A stretch of DNA of 64,000 bases from Alopecurus myosuroides (lineage: Eukaryota; Streptophyta; Magnoliopsida; Poales; Poaceae). Under the pieces are notes generated by a model. It was not told the origin of the DNA. It worked only from the letters and a program-made list of their open reading frames with translations, and did no database searches. Each line of letters starts with the position of its first letter. Within the stretch, counting starts at the first letter, position 1. This document shows positions 55,751 through 64,000 of the stretch, piece after piece. Location: positions 143,904,144 through 143,968,143 of the forward strand of contig CM054062.1 in NCBI GenBank assembly GCA_028641055.1, read 5' to 3'. Both the position numbers and the translations under genes were made by a program.

Positions 55751-57072
55751 TGATGACCCACAAGTATAGGGGGTCGCAATAGTCTTCGAGGGAAGTAAAA
55801 CCCAAATTTATTTATTCGACACAAGGGGAGCCAAATAATATATATAAGCCTTAACAACTGAGTTGTCAATTCAGCTGCACCTGAAAGTAGACTTGCTCGC
55901 AACAATTTAGAAGTGGTAACAGTTTTATAGCAGCATTAGTAGTAAAATAACATCGGGGAATAAAATAGTAACAACAATAGCAATCGCGGAAAACAGCAGG
56001 ATGAAAGTACCGTAGGCATAGAGGGAATGGATGAACGGGCATTGCATGGACAACATAGGTCATGTAATAGTCTAAACATGGGAATTGTAGATAATAATAA
56101 TAAAGTATCCAAGTTCTAGGCAAATCATAGGCATGTGTTCCAATACAGTCATACGTGCTCGCAATGAGAAACTTGCACAACATCTTTTGTCCTACCAGAC
56201 CGTTGCATCGGGGCCTCAAGCAAAACTATTGGTAATTAAGGTGCTCCTTTTAATAAAGCACCGGAGAAAAGCATTAACACCCCATGAACACACGTGATCC
56301 TCACATCAAAACCATCCCCTCCGGTTGTCCCAGTTTCTGTCACTTTGGGGCCTCGGGTTCCGGACAATGACATGTGTAAACAACTTGCGGATATGATCAA
56401 GAAACATAATTATGCTCATGAAACAATATCATTTTCAGATATGAGATCATGGCACTCGGGCCCCAGTGACAAAGCATTAAGCATAACAAGTTGCAACAAC
56501 GGTAGAAAACACTAAAAATGGATACTAGGCACTATGCCCTAACAATTTGGCATTATTACATAATCGATCTCATCCAATCCCTTCCATCCCTCTCAGCCTA
56601 TAGCGGTGTTTACTCACACATGGATGGGGGAAACATGGATGGCTGATGGAGGAGAGGTGGTGGTGTCGATGGCGATGATCTCCTCTGAATCCCCGTCCAG
56701 GCAGGGCGCAAGAACATGAACTTCTGATCCCCGAATCGAGTTTCGAGGTGGCGGCAGCGCTCTGTTGTGTTTCTGTGTAATATGACAAACCCCCTCGTGT
56801 TTTAGGTTTACGGGTCATATGTAGTCAAAAGGGGAGCTCAAGGGGGTGGATGTGCCCCCACACCACCAGACGGCGCGGCCTAGGGGGGTAAGCTCAATGG
56901 GGTCTTTTTCGGGCAATTTCCTGAAAGTAGATTTTTCTGCACAAAAACAAGACACCAAGGTAATTCTGCTGAAAACAACATTAGTTTGTGTCAATGGTAT
57001 CCAAAACTCACAAGTTTAGAAGCAAACAATAAGAAAAGTGTTTGGAAAAGGAGATACGTTTTGGACGTATCA
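55751..57072 (-). mobile_element. E 5' LTR
   Basis: This 1322-bp LTR runs from TGATGACCCACAAG to TTGGACGTATCA on the plus strand. It is unlike the S-type LTRs except at its outer end. It holds the undisturbed target of element B (CATCCAATCCCTTCC, 56571-56585). The flank ACATT (57073-57077) matches 31926-31930. Confidence 0.85.
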
Positions 57073-57077
57073 ACATT

Positions 57078-57716
57078 CAATAACAAGATAATCAGTGGAT
57101 ACCATTCTCCCAAAAAGTTTTGTAAATACTCCCTCAGCTATCCCAACGGGAAATATGATGGTGTTATTAGTGAGAGGTATTTCTTCTCCTCCCTTAGAAA
57201 GTCCCCAAAGACTCAAAGATTCGTAAATCTCTTTAGGCATAATTCAAAATTCACACATAATATCACAATGACCGTGAAAAGTTTCACCATCTATAACAAC
57301 TTTTGTTGTAGGGATCATATTTGAGGCTTCAAAATTTATTGGGAAAAAATCAAAATGTTCACGAATCTGATTATAGCCTTCATTTAAGCAAGATACATGT
57401 GTCTCAAGAGTGTTTACTCTAGCATTAATGCTTGCAAGAGCTATATCAGTTTTACTTGGTGAGCTATAGATAGCAATCAATTTTTCATGGCATTAAAATC
57501 TTGATCCCCATCATAATGAAGGAAATCTCCTCCTACTACCGTATCCAAAGCATACCTATATCAAAGAACAAGACCAAAGTACAATCTACGAAGAAACAGG
57601 CTTAGAGTCATTTTAGGTTCAGTTTTACAATAAGAGTCAAAAACTCTAGACCAGGCTTCTTTAAAACTCTCATCACTCCCTTGTTTGAAAGTGATGATCA
57701 TTTCCTCAGATGACAT
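57078..57716 (-). pseudogene. S3 cassette: small degenerate gag-protease, N-terminal part
   Basis: It starts at 57716 (MSSEEMIITFKQGSDESFKE) after the common leader, followed by SRVFDSY and LFLRRLYFGLVL. After several stops comes ARVNTLETHVSCLNEGYNQI and a protease-like piece GHCDIMCEF, in which the usual Asp-Leu-Gly is replaced by Asp-Ile-Met. It should therefore not be catalytic. The rest lies at 31740-31930 beyond element E. S5 carries the same cassette in the opposite direction. The short gag-like start is recognisable as gag only by position and character. Confidence 0.55.
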
Positions 57717-57884
57717 GGTAAAAGGAACAGTAACAGACATAAAAGCAACTTTAGATAAGCACTATTTTTTGTGTGTTTTTTTATAAAGAGAAGCAAACAA
57801 GACAAAATAAAATAAACTAAGCAAAACAAAAACAAAGTAAAGAGATTGGAAGTGAGAGACTCCCCTTGCAGAAATCCTATTTCT

Positions 57885-57901
57885 CCTTGGCAACAGCGCC
57901 A
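57885..57901 (-). other. S3 primer binding site (tRNA-Asp type, decayed)
   Basis: On the minus strand TGGCGCTGTTGCCAAGG, next to AGCTTTC and the LTR end. Confidence 0.65.
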
Positions 57902-57908
57902 GAAAGCT

Positions 57909-59465
57909 TGATGGCTGATGCTTGTTGGGAGACCACAAGTGTAAGGTGTTAAGAGTGCAGCGGCAAGTTTTCCCTCAGAAAGAAACCATGGTTGAATCGA
58001 CCAGTAGGAGAAAGAAATCACTTCCGAAGGTTCATGCAGCTGATGTTGGTAGGGCGCACTACCGGTTCAGTAGCAACGTGGAATCTACACAACACAATCA
58101 AATTACTTTGCCCCAACGAAGCAGTGAGGTTGTCTATCTCACCGGTTTTGCTGAAACAAAGGATTAAACGTATCGTGTGGAAAATAATAATTGTTTGCAG
58201 TAGATGAAAGAGAACAATAATTGCAGTAGTAAAACAGTAGGAAAATATTGGTTGCAGTGGTTGTATATCAGTGTAAAGAAACGGACCAGAGTGCACAGTT
58301 CACTAGAGGTATCTCTCCAAAACAGATAGATAACATGTCGGATAAACAAATTACAGTTGGTCAATTGACATATATAAAGTCTGCACCGTAGTGCACATGC
58401 AAGACATGATGATTACTATGTGATTCATGCGGGCATTACAACAAGATACATAGACCATTATCCAACTACATCTATGACTAATAATCCACCCTTAGAGTGT
58501 CATCCGAGCAAACTTTGGGTATTAAGTTGCAAGCAACAGATAATAGCAGTAAGCAAAGTGTGTAATGTAAACAATAAAATCATCCTTAGACAAAGCATTG
58601 TTGTTTTCTCCCTAATGGCAACAACACATCCCCACCCGTTACGTTTCTGTCACTTGAGCGTGAGTGAAAGGGAGGCATGAACCCATTATCGAGCATAAAT
58701 ACTCCCTCTTGGAGTTACAAGCATCAACTTGGCCAGAGCATCTACTAGTAACGGAGAGCATGCAAAATCATAAATAAGATACACATGAAAAGAACACGAT
58801 AGATTGATAATCACTGGACATAGCATTCAATATTCATCAGATCCCAGCAAACACAACATGTAGCATTACAATACGATGATATTGATCATGTTAGGAAGCT
58901 CACAAGATCTAAACATGAGGCATAAAGATGAGAGAACAACCATCTAGCTACTGCTATGGACCCGTAGTCCAGGGATGAACTACTCACGCATCACTCTAGA
59001 GGCAGGCATGGTGATGAAGAGGCCTCCGATGATGATTCCCCTTCCCGGCAGGTTGCCGGGGGGAGCTCAAGAACCCTCCCGAACTAGGGTTGACGATGAC
59101 GGCGGCTGCGGATGTTTTCAGTGGAAAAGGCTGGTGTGTTTAGGGTTAACCTCCCGAGAGGTATAAATAGGCGAGAGGGAAACGTCGGTGGGCAGCCAGG
59201 GGTCCCACACCACCCCTGGGTGCGGCCAGAGGGGGCGGCGCGCCGCCTCATGGTGTGGGGCCCCTAAGCCCCCCCCCCTTCCGTGTACGTGACGACTTTC
59301 TAAGACTTCTGGGTTTTGTTTCGTCCAATTCCGAGAATATTTCCAGAACAGCCCGTCTGAAACTAAAAACAGCAGAAAACAGGAATCTCCTCCGTGGCAT
59401 CTTGTCAATAGGTTAGTCCCATAAAATCCATAAAAATGACATAAAGTGCATAATAAACACGTAGC
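57909..59465 (-). mobile_element. S3 5' LTR (U3 end cut)
   Basis: The LTR runs from TGATGGCTGATGC at 57909 to ATAATAAACACGTAGC at about 59465. It lacks the last about 60 bp up to the expected GTATCA. Immediately afterwards the primer site of S5 appears in the opposite orientation. TATA-like text (TATAAATAGG) lies at 59161 on the plus strand, that is CCTATTTATA on the element strand. Confidence 0.75.
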
Positions 59466-59484
59466 AACACACCAACAAGTTTTC

Positions 59485-59502
59485 TGGCGCCGTTGCCGGG
59501 GA
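59485..59502 (+). other. S5 primer binding site (tRNA-Asp)
   Basis: TGGCGCCGTTGCCGGGGA. From memory this is a perfect complement of the 3' end of plant tRNA-Asp(GTC). It is the best preserved site among the S elements here. Confidence 0.8.
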
Positions 59503-59667
59503 GGAAGAGGATTTCTGCAAGGGGAGTCTCTCACCTCCAATCTCTTTACTTTGTTTTTATTTTGCTTAGTTTATTTTATTTTGTCTTGTTTACTTCTCTT
59601 TATGAGAAACACAAAAAATTAATTCTTATTTAAAGTTGCTTTTATTTCTCTTACTGTTACTTTTACC

Positions 59668-60480
59668 ATGTCACCTGAGGAAATGATCATCACTTTCAAA
59701 CAAGGGAGTGATGAGAGTTTTAAAGAAGCCTGGTCTAGAGTTTTTGATTCTTATTGAACCTAAAATGACTCTAGCCTGTTTCTTCGTAGCTTTTACTTTG
59801 GTATTGTTCTTTGCTATAGGTATTCTTTGTATACGATGGGGATCAAGCTTTTAATGCCATAAAAAATTATTGCCACCTATAGCTCACATAGTAAAACTTA
59901 TATAGCTCTTGCAAGTATTTATGCTAGATTAAACACTCTTGAGACACATGTATCTTGCTTAAAAGAATGCTATAATCAGATTCATGAACATATTGATTAT
60001 GTCCCAATAAAATTTGAAGCCTCAAATATGATCCTTGCAGTAAAAGTTACTAAAAATGGTGAAACTTTTAATGCTCGTTGTGATATTATGTCTGAATTTT
60101 GTCTTATGCCTAAAGAGATTTATGAATCTTTGAGTCTTTGGGGACTTTCTGAGGGAGGAGAAGAAATAGCTCACACTAATAACACCATAATATTTCCCGT
60201 AGGGATAGCTGAGGGAGTGTTCACAAAACTCCTAGGGAGAACGGTATAATTTGATTATCTTGTTATTGAATGTGTAGGAGGAGGCCAAATTACTCTGGGA
60301 AGATCTCTCCTAAAACTCTTGGGATCAATTATTGATATAGGGAAAGGTACCATGACTTTCACCTCCAAACCGGGCTTCAATCAACAGTTCCCTAGAAGTA
60401 ATTACAAGGGTAAGAAAGGTAAACTTAAGCCTCGTGGTTTTATTTTGGACGCTTCTTCACTTGAAAATACTCCATTCTAG
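59668..60480 (+). pseudogene. S5 cassette: small degenerate gag-protease
   Basis: It starts MSPEEMIITFKQGSDESFKE at 59668 and is broken by stops near 59757. It then shows ARLNTLETHVSCLKECYNQI and, from 60028, NGETFNARCDIMSEFCLMPK, FPVGIAEGVFTKLLGRTV. It closes with GFILDASSLENTPF. The place of the catalytic Asp-Ser/Leu-Gly reads Asp-Ile-Met, so protease activity is unlikely. No reverse transcriptase follows; the next sequence is the common 3' non-coding part. Confidence 0.6.
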
Positions 60481-62176
60481 TGTGCTGGGCCTAGCTAAAA
60501 GGTGTTAAAGAAAAGCACTTCTTGGGAGATAAACCATGGTTTTATTTTTGCTTTGTTTTTATCAATTTTATTCGAGTCAAGGTGTTGTTTACTTCTGTAT
60601 CAACTCCTTTGTATCTTTATTTTATCGCATTTGTTATGCCAAGTAAAGTCTCTAGTGAAAGTTGAGGTTAGATTTAGATTTGTGCGCGGGAAATAGATTT
60701 CTACTGTCCAATGTTAAATTCGTGAAAATTCACAGAAAGATCAAAATGACCTGCAAATTTTTGTGCTTATTCCTCAGCTAATTCTAAAACTTTTTCTAGC
60801 TTTGTGTTATTCAATTTGAGCAACATAAGTGCCCCGAATTTTTTTCGTTTTTACAGACTGTTATGGTTTTGACAAATTATGCCTTTTTTACTTGAATTCT
60901 CTATTTTACTATGTTGAGTGGGTTTCTTTGCATCACAAAACATAAGTGGCTGTAGCTAATATTTAAAAAGTATTAACAATGCTTATTTCCAAGGAGAACA
61001 TGTGAATTTTTGATTGTGCACTAGCCCTCTAATGAGAATTACATTGAGTTTGGTGTGTAGGAAGTTTTCAAGGGTCAAGCGAAGAGGGTGATATAATGTG
61101 ACCAAGAAGAGTGAAAAGACAAAGCTTGGGGATTCCCCCGTGGTTCATCCCAGCAAATTGTAAGAAGACTCAAGCGTCCAAGCTTGGGGATTCCCAAGAC
61201 ATCCCCTTCTTCATCAACAATTTATCAGGTCACTTCTAGAGAAACTATATTTTTATTCGGTTACATCATATGCACTTTACTTGGAGCATTTGTTTTTTGT
61301 TTTGTTTTTTGTTTTTGTTTTTTTGCTGCAATAAATATGTTTGGAACCCAGCATTCTATGTGTTGGATAGAGACACACTCAGTTTTTTTCATATGAATAC
61401 TCGTTTTCTTCCATGCTCGTATTCTTAGTTTTTCTTCTAGCTGCTGCAAATCCTTTTAGCTCCTGTTTTTCATGCGTCTCTTATTCAGAGCTGTTACTTC
61501 TACTAGAGTATTGTTAGTACGCTCTTGTTTCATTGCTATATTAGTTGGAGAGTTTGTGTTGAAATATATATTGTTTGGTGTTTGGTGGAAATAGAAAATG
61601 CTACATGTGGTAGATGGTATGTTGGAAAAGACTTGCATAGTCTTGTAGATCATTAAACTGTTTCACTTGATTATTTGCTGTTGTTTTGAGATATTAATAT
61701 GCTTAGTGGTAAACTTGCTTCTTTAGTAAGGTAAAAACAATTAATGGTTGGTCTAAAAGCTTGAAACTGTGCCACACTCGAAAAACCAATTGATAGTATA
61801 ATGGTATATGACTTCCTCCGCTAATAACAATCGTTATGGCTTTTTGTTACACACTACGGTCGGGGTAGCCAACAGTGAGTTGTCACTGCCACGGACCCTC
61901 TTGGAGTGATTTTTCATTATGCATTGTATGATCATATTTCTAGTTGTAATCTTTTAACTTGTGAGTTCTAAGTTGCGTTTTTCTGACACTTCCACCATCC
62001 ATATTTGCTAGCGTCTTCGGTACTATGCATTGCCCATTCTCACAATGAAAGTTGGTGCAGACTTCGCCAGTGCATCCAAACCCCGTGGGAGGACTTTGTT
62101 CTCCTACACATAAGCCCAAAATATCTTCCTCAAAATAGCCACCATACCTACCTATCATGAAATTTCCATAGCAAAG
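60481..62176 (+). other. S5 3' non-coding internal region
   Basis: No coding region is supported on the element strand. It has decayed polypurine-tract-like motifs near 61120 and 61180. An antisense open frame (61940-62158, minus) is related to the one at 30038-30325. The sequence stops matching S3 at about 62176. Confidence 0.6.
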
Positions 62177-62664
62177 GAGTACACGATGTATTCCCGAGTT
62201 CCTCCTTGTTAAGGGAGTACGTCTCGTTGGAGGGGTGCAAGCTTCGCCACGAAAGCCTACTCAACGCCACAAAGGCCTCACCCTATTCTCCGGTGAACCC
62301 CGCCACAAAGGCCTAGTCCACCTTCCACTATTGATCCCCTTTGAGGCGGGAATCAAATCCTTTACAAAAAATCTTGGGGCATACACCCACAACCAAATTG
62401 GGGGCTCCCAACACCAAGAATCACCAAGTGTAGCAAGAGGTATAGGTTCTCCACAAATAGAAACCCTATACTCAAATCCCTCAAGTGAATGAGAGGGAAA
62501 TTAAGAACGGCTTGGTGAAGATGTAGATCGGGGCCTTCTCCTTCAATCCTCCGAAGATCAACAAGTTTGGTTGGAGGGATTGGGAGTAATTGAGGATTTG
62601 GTGAGCTCAATAAATGGTATTAAATGCAATGGACGAACTAGAGCTCAAGGAGGAAGAGGAGGGG

Positions 62665-62672
62665 TATTTATA
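62665..62672 (-). promoter_or_regulatory. TATA box in the truncated LTR
   Basis: On the minus strand GGTATAAATACCCC, followed by pyrimidine-rich text (CTCCTCTTCCTCCTTGAG), as is usual around transcription starts. Confidence 0.5.
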
Positions 62673-62710
62673 CCACCTCCCCAAATAGAGTCGTTTGAGC
62701 AGGAAAATGG

Positions 62711-63091
62711 AACCGGAATATCCGGTTCAAACTTGAACCGGAACTTCCGGTTGGCTTCAATCCTTCAGATCTGGATTTCAATTGCGTTGACTTCTACCGG
62801 AAATTCCGGTTGGAGCGAATTAATCCGGTTAGAAATATCCGGCTCGCTTCTGTCCCGAACAGACTCCTGAACCGGAAATTTCGGTTGATATGGAAATTTC
62901 CGGTTGACTTCTGCGTCTTCAACTTCCAGTCCTTAGCCATTTTGAGCCCAGACTTCCACAACCGGAATATCCGGTTGTTCCAGAAATTTCTGGTTGGAAA
63001 TTTCCGGCTCATCTCTGTCTCAAACTGGGCTGGGATTTTCCTAACTGGAAATTCCAGTTGCCCTGGAAATTTCCGGTTAGAAATATCCGGT
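62711..63091. repeat. Cluster of AACCGGAA-type palindromes
   Basis: Palindromes include AACCGGAATATCCGGTT (62711-62727 and 62960-62976), AACCGGAACTTCCGGTT (62736-62752), ACCGGAAATTCCGGT (62796-62810) and AACTGGAAATTCCAGTT (63043-63059). Several decayed forms are also present. At least eight lie in about 380 bp, upstream of the LTR TATA box. Confidence 0.85.
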
Positions 63092-63217
63092 TCCTCTCTG
63101 TCCTAAACCTCAGTGATCTATCTTCACCAATCTTTTGGTGATCTATGTAGATATTGAAAATAACACCTGCACACTCAACACCTCGATAAATAATGTACTT
63201 AGTATTGTTAACTAACA

Positions 63218-63676
63218 CACAAAACCAACGGGAAAACGAAATGCACTTTCAGCAAGTTCTATTGTCGGTGCAAGGGAAGCGCGAGGGAAAATCCTTGGAT
63301 CGACCGGGATTCGGCCAGGAAGTGAAGTCTAGCGCCCAACGTTAGCGTTTGTGTTGTGCATGCTCTAAGAGACACAGGAAAAGGGGAATCTTGAAAACCA
63401 AGATACTCTGATACCCCATGCCACTTTTTTTTGGAAACCCCATGCCACTTTGTGGGTAAGTGAAGAAGTTGCAGAAAATGGTCAAGTCCTTGTTTCCATA
63501 TAGGCGTGCTCTACTCGGCCATAAGTAGGGGACGGAAAAACAATTTGGGGCCGGTTCAAACTGTGTGAGTGAACGGAGAACATTCAGAATGATGCATCAT
63601 GAATCTCAAAAAAAAAAGATGCATCGTGTGCCAGGATTTGAGAAAACGCATGGTCTAATGTGCACACCCACCATAG
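63218..63676. other. Low-copy-looking sequence right of the LTR
   Basis: I see no coding region and no repeat shared with the rest of the window. A short A run lies near 63608. The phrase CCCCATGCCACTTT occurs twice (63415-63450). Confidence 0.4.
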
Positions 63677-63856
63677 TGGGCCATCCATGTGCGTGAAGCC
63701 CTGGACTGCAGTATCGATCCTACATTCCTATGCCCGAAACTGAAGTCAGCCCGGCCCAGCCCAGCTAACATACTAGGGCACCAATGTTTATGCCCAGACC
63801 AACCCACTTGCACCTGGACTTCGCACTCAAGCGAAGTCTCACCGAAGCCCTAAACC
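63677..63856 (+). promoter_or_regulatory. Possible promoter region of a host gene
   Basis: TGGGCC at 63677-63682, GGCCCA/AGCCCA at 63753-63763 and CCCTAAACC at 63848-63856 resemble site II and telo-box elements of plant housekeeping promoters. They are followed by C/T-rich text (CTCTCCGTCTTCCTCCTCTC) typical of grass 5' UTRs. A gene would begin just beyond the window. No coding exon is seen before 64000. Confidence 0.4.
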
Positions 63857-64000
63857 ACTCTCCGTCTTCCTCCTCTCCGGTACGCCACCTGCCGCTCGCC
63901 TTTCCTCGACACCGTCAGCATAAGTATTACAACCACCTCCCTCTCTGCCTCCTCGACACCGCCCTATTTGAATCCATCTTTCAGTTTGGTGGCCTCCCTT

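Larger units (their letters stand above)
31931..57072 (-). mobile_element. Athila-type element E (interrupted by B and S4)
   Basis: E is flanked by ACATT at 31926-31930 and 57073-57077. On the minus strand: 5' LTR 57072-55751, primer site, gag-protease 55662-53147, a non-coding stretch, an Athila ORF1-like frame (52087-51360 and 45170-44986, split by S4), 3' non-coding 44985-43161, and a 3' LTR (43160-42766 and 32753-31931, split by B). Without B and S4 it is about 8.9 kb. Reverse transcriptase and integrase are absent. The polypurine tract and U3 end of the 3' LTR are deleted at 43160. Confidence 0.8.
28666..59465 (-). mobile_element. Athila-type non-autonomous element S3, host of the nest
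   Basis: S3 pieces on the minus strand: 5' LTR 59465-57909, primer site, leader, coding start 57716-57078, [element E], coding end 31930-31740, 3' non-coding 31739-29004, 3' LTR remnant 29003-28666, [S2]. Joining 57078 with 31930 across E restores text that S5 shows uninterrupted (about 60265-60290). The U3 end of the 5' LTR is cut by about 60 bp at 59465. The U5 side of the 3' LTR is lost left of S2. It is the oldest layer visible in this complex. Confidence 0.75.
59466..62176 (+). mobile_element. Athila-type element S5, interior only
   Basis: S5 reads on the plus strand: primer site 59485-59502, leader, small gag-protease cassette 59668-60480, and 3' non-coding to about 62176 (CCATAGC). 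It has no LTR of its own on either side. It is the inverted counterpart of the S3 interior (57908-57078 plus 31930-30050). Confidence 0.75.
62177..63217 (-). mobile_element. Truncated LTR of an unidentified element
   Basis: The right end reads ACTAACA, so the element strand would begin TGTTAGTTAACAATAC, a plausible LTR start. A TATA box (TATAAATA on the minus strand, 62665-62672) follows a U3-like region full of AACCGG palindromes. Downstream text such as GGGGTTCACCGGAGAATAGG is LTR-like. The U5 end is cut where S5 ends. I cannot tell copia from gypsy. Confidence 0.5.

Noticed and set aside
55084..55905. Gag start upstream at 55905
   Set aside because: Residues before the Met at 55662 are encoded by the primer site and LTR. 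The Met at 55662 follows the leader and begins the conserved MGKTRDGK text.

Overview
This window looks like intergenic DNA from a large grass genome, most likely a Triticeae species (wheat, barley, rye or a relative). That call rests on LTRs that open TGATACGTC, on gypsy-type gag and protease fragments of the Athila and Tat lineages, on primer binding sites complementary to tRNA-Asp and tRNA-Lys, and on heavy nesting. Family names are avoided because no database was searched. There is no complete host gene. A possible 5' end of one lies in the last 350 bases.

Layout. Positions 1-1925 are the 3' end and 3' LTR of an Athila-type element on the plus strand (S0). It sits inside a Tat-lineage element on the minus strand (T1, 1926-6266) that is cut just before its reverse transcriptase. 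From about 6433 to 59465 runs one nested complex. The host is S3 (minus; 3' LTR remnant at 28666-29003, 5' LTR at 57909-59465). S2 (minus, 6433-28665) sits in the 3' LTR of S3. S2 carries S1 (7025-11645) in its own 3' LTR and Tat element A (12517-22591) in its interior. Element E (minus, 31931-57072) sits in the interior of S3. E carries Tat element B (plus, 32754-42760) in its 3' LTR and S4 (minus, 45171-51359) in its coding part. Target-site duplications support A (ATGCT), B (AATCC), E (ACATT), S1 (GCGGC/GCGAC) and S4 (AGTGG/AGCAG). After the complex come S5 (plus, about 59466-62176), a minus-strand LTR fragment rich in AACCGG palindromes (62177-63217), and low-copy sequence with promoter-like motifs.

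A and B are the most interesting content. They are about 10 kb each and lie in opposite orientation. Each has 475-480 bp LTRs and a tRNA-Lys primer site. Each encodes gag and a protease that ends in a short reverse-transcriptase stub, with the rest of pol deleted. On the opposite strand each carries a gene of eight coding exons and seven GT-AG introns, plus a 5' UTR intron and its own TATA box. Exon phases match in both copies. The first exon resembles the family called putative gypsy type transposon (Transposase_28), known as an antisense gene in Tat elements. Copy A has one in-frame stop in exon 7. Copy B has a 1-base insertion in exon 1.

The S elements share LTRs, leader and 3' non-coding sequence but carry three unrelated coding cassettes: an unknown protein (S1, S4), an Athila-type gag-protease (S2), and a small degenerate gag-protease (S3, S5). 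I find no reverse transcriptase, RNase H or integrase domain anywhere, apart from the stubs. Every element with a visible coding region therefore appears to depend on proteins supplied from elsewhere.
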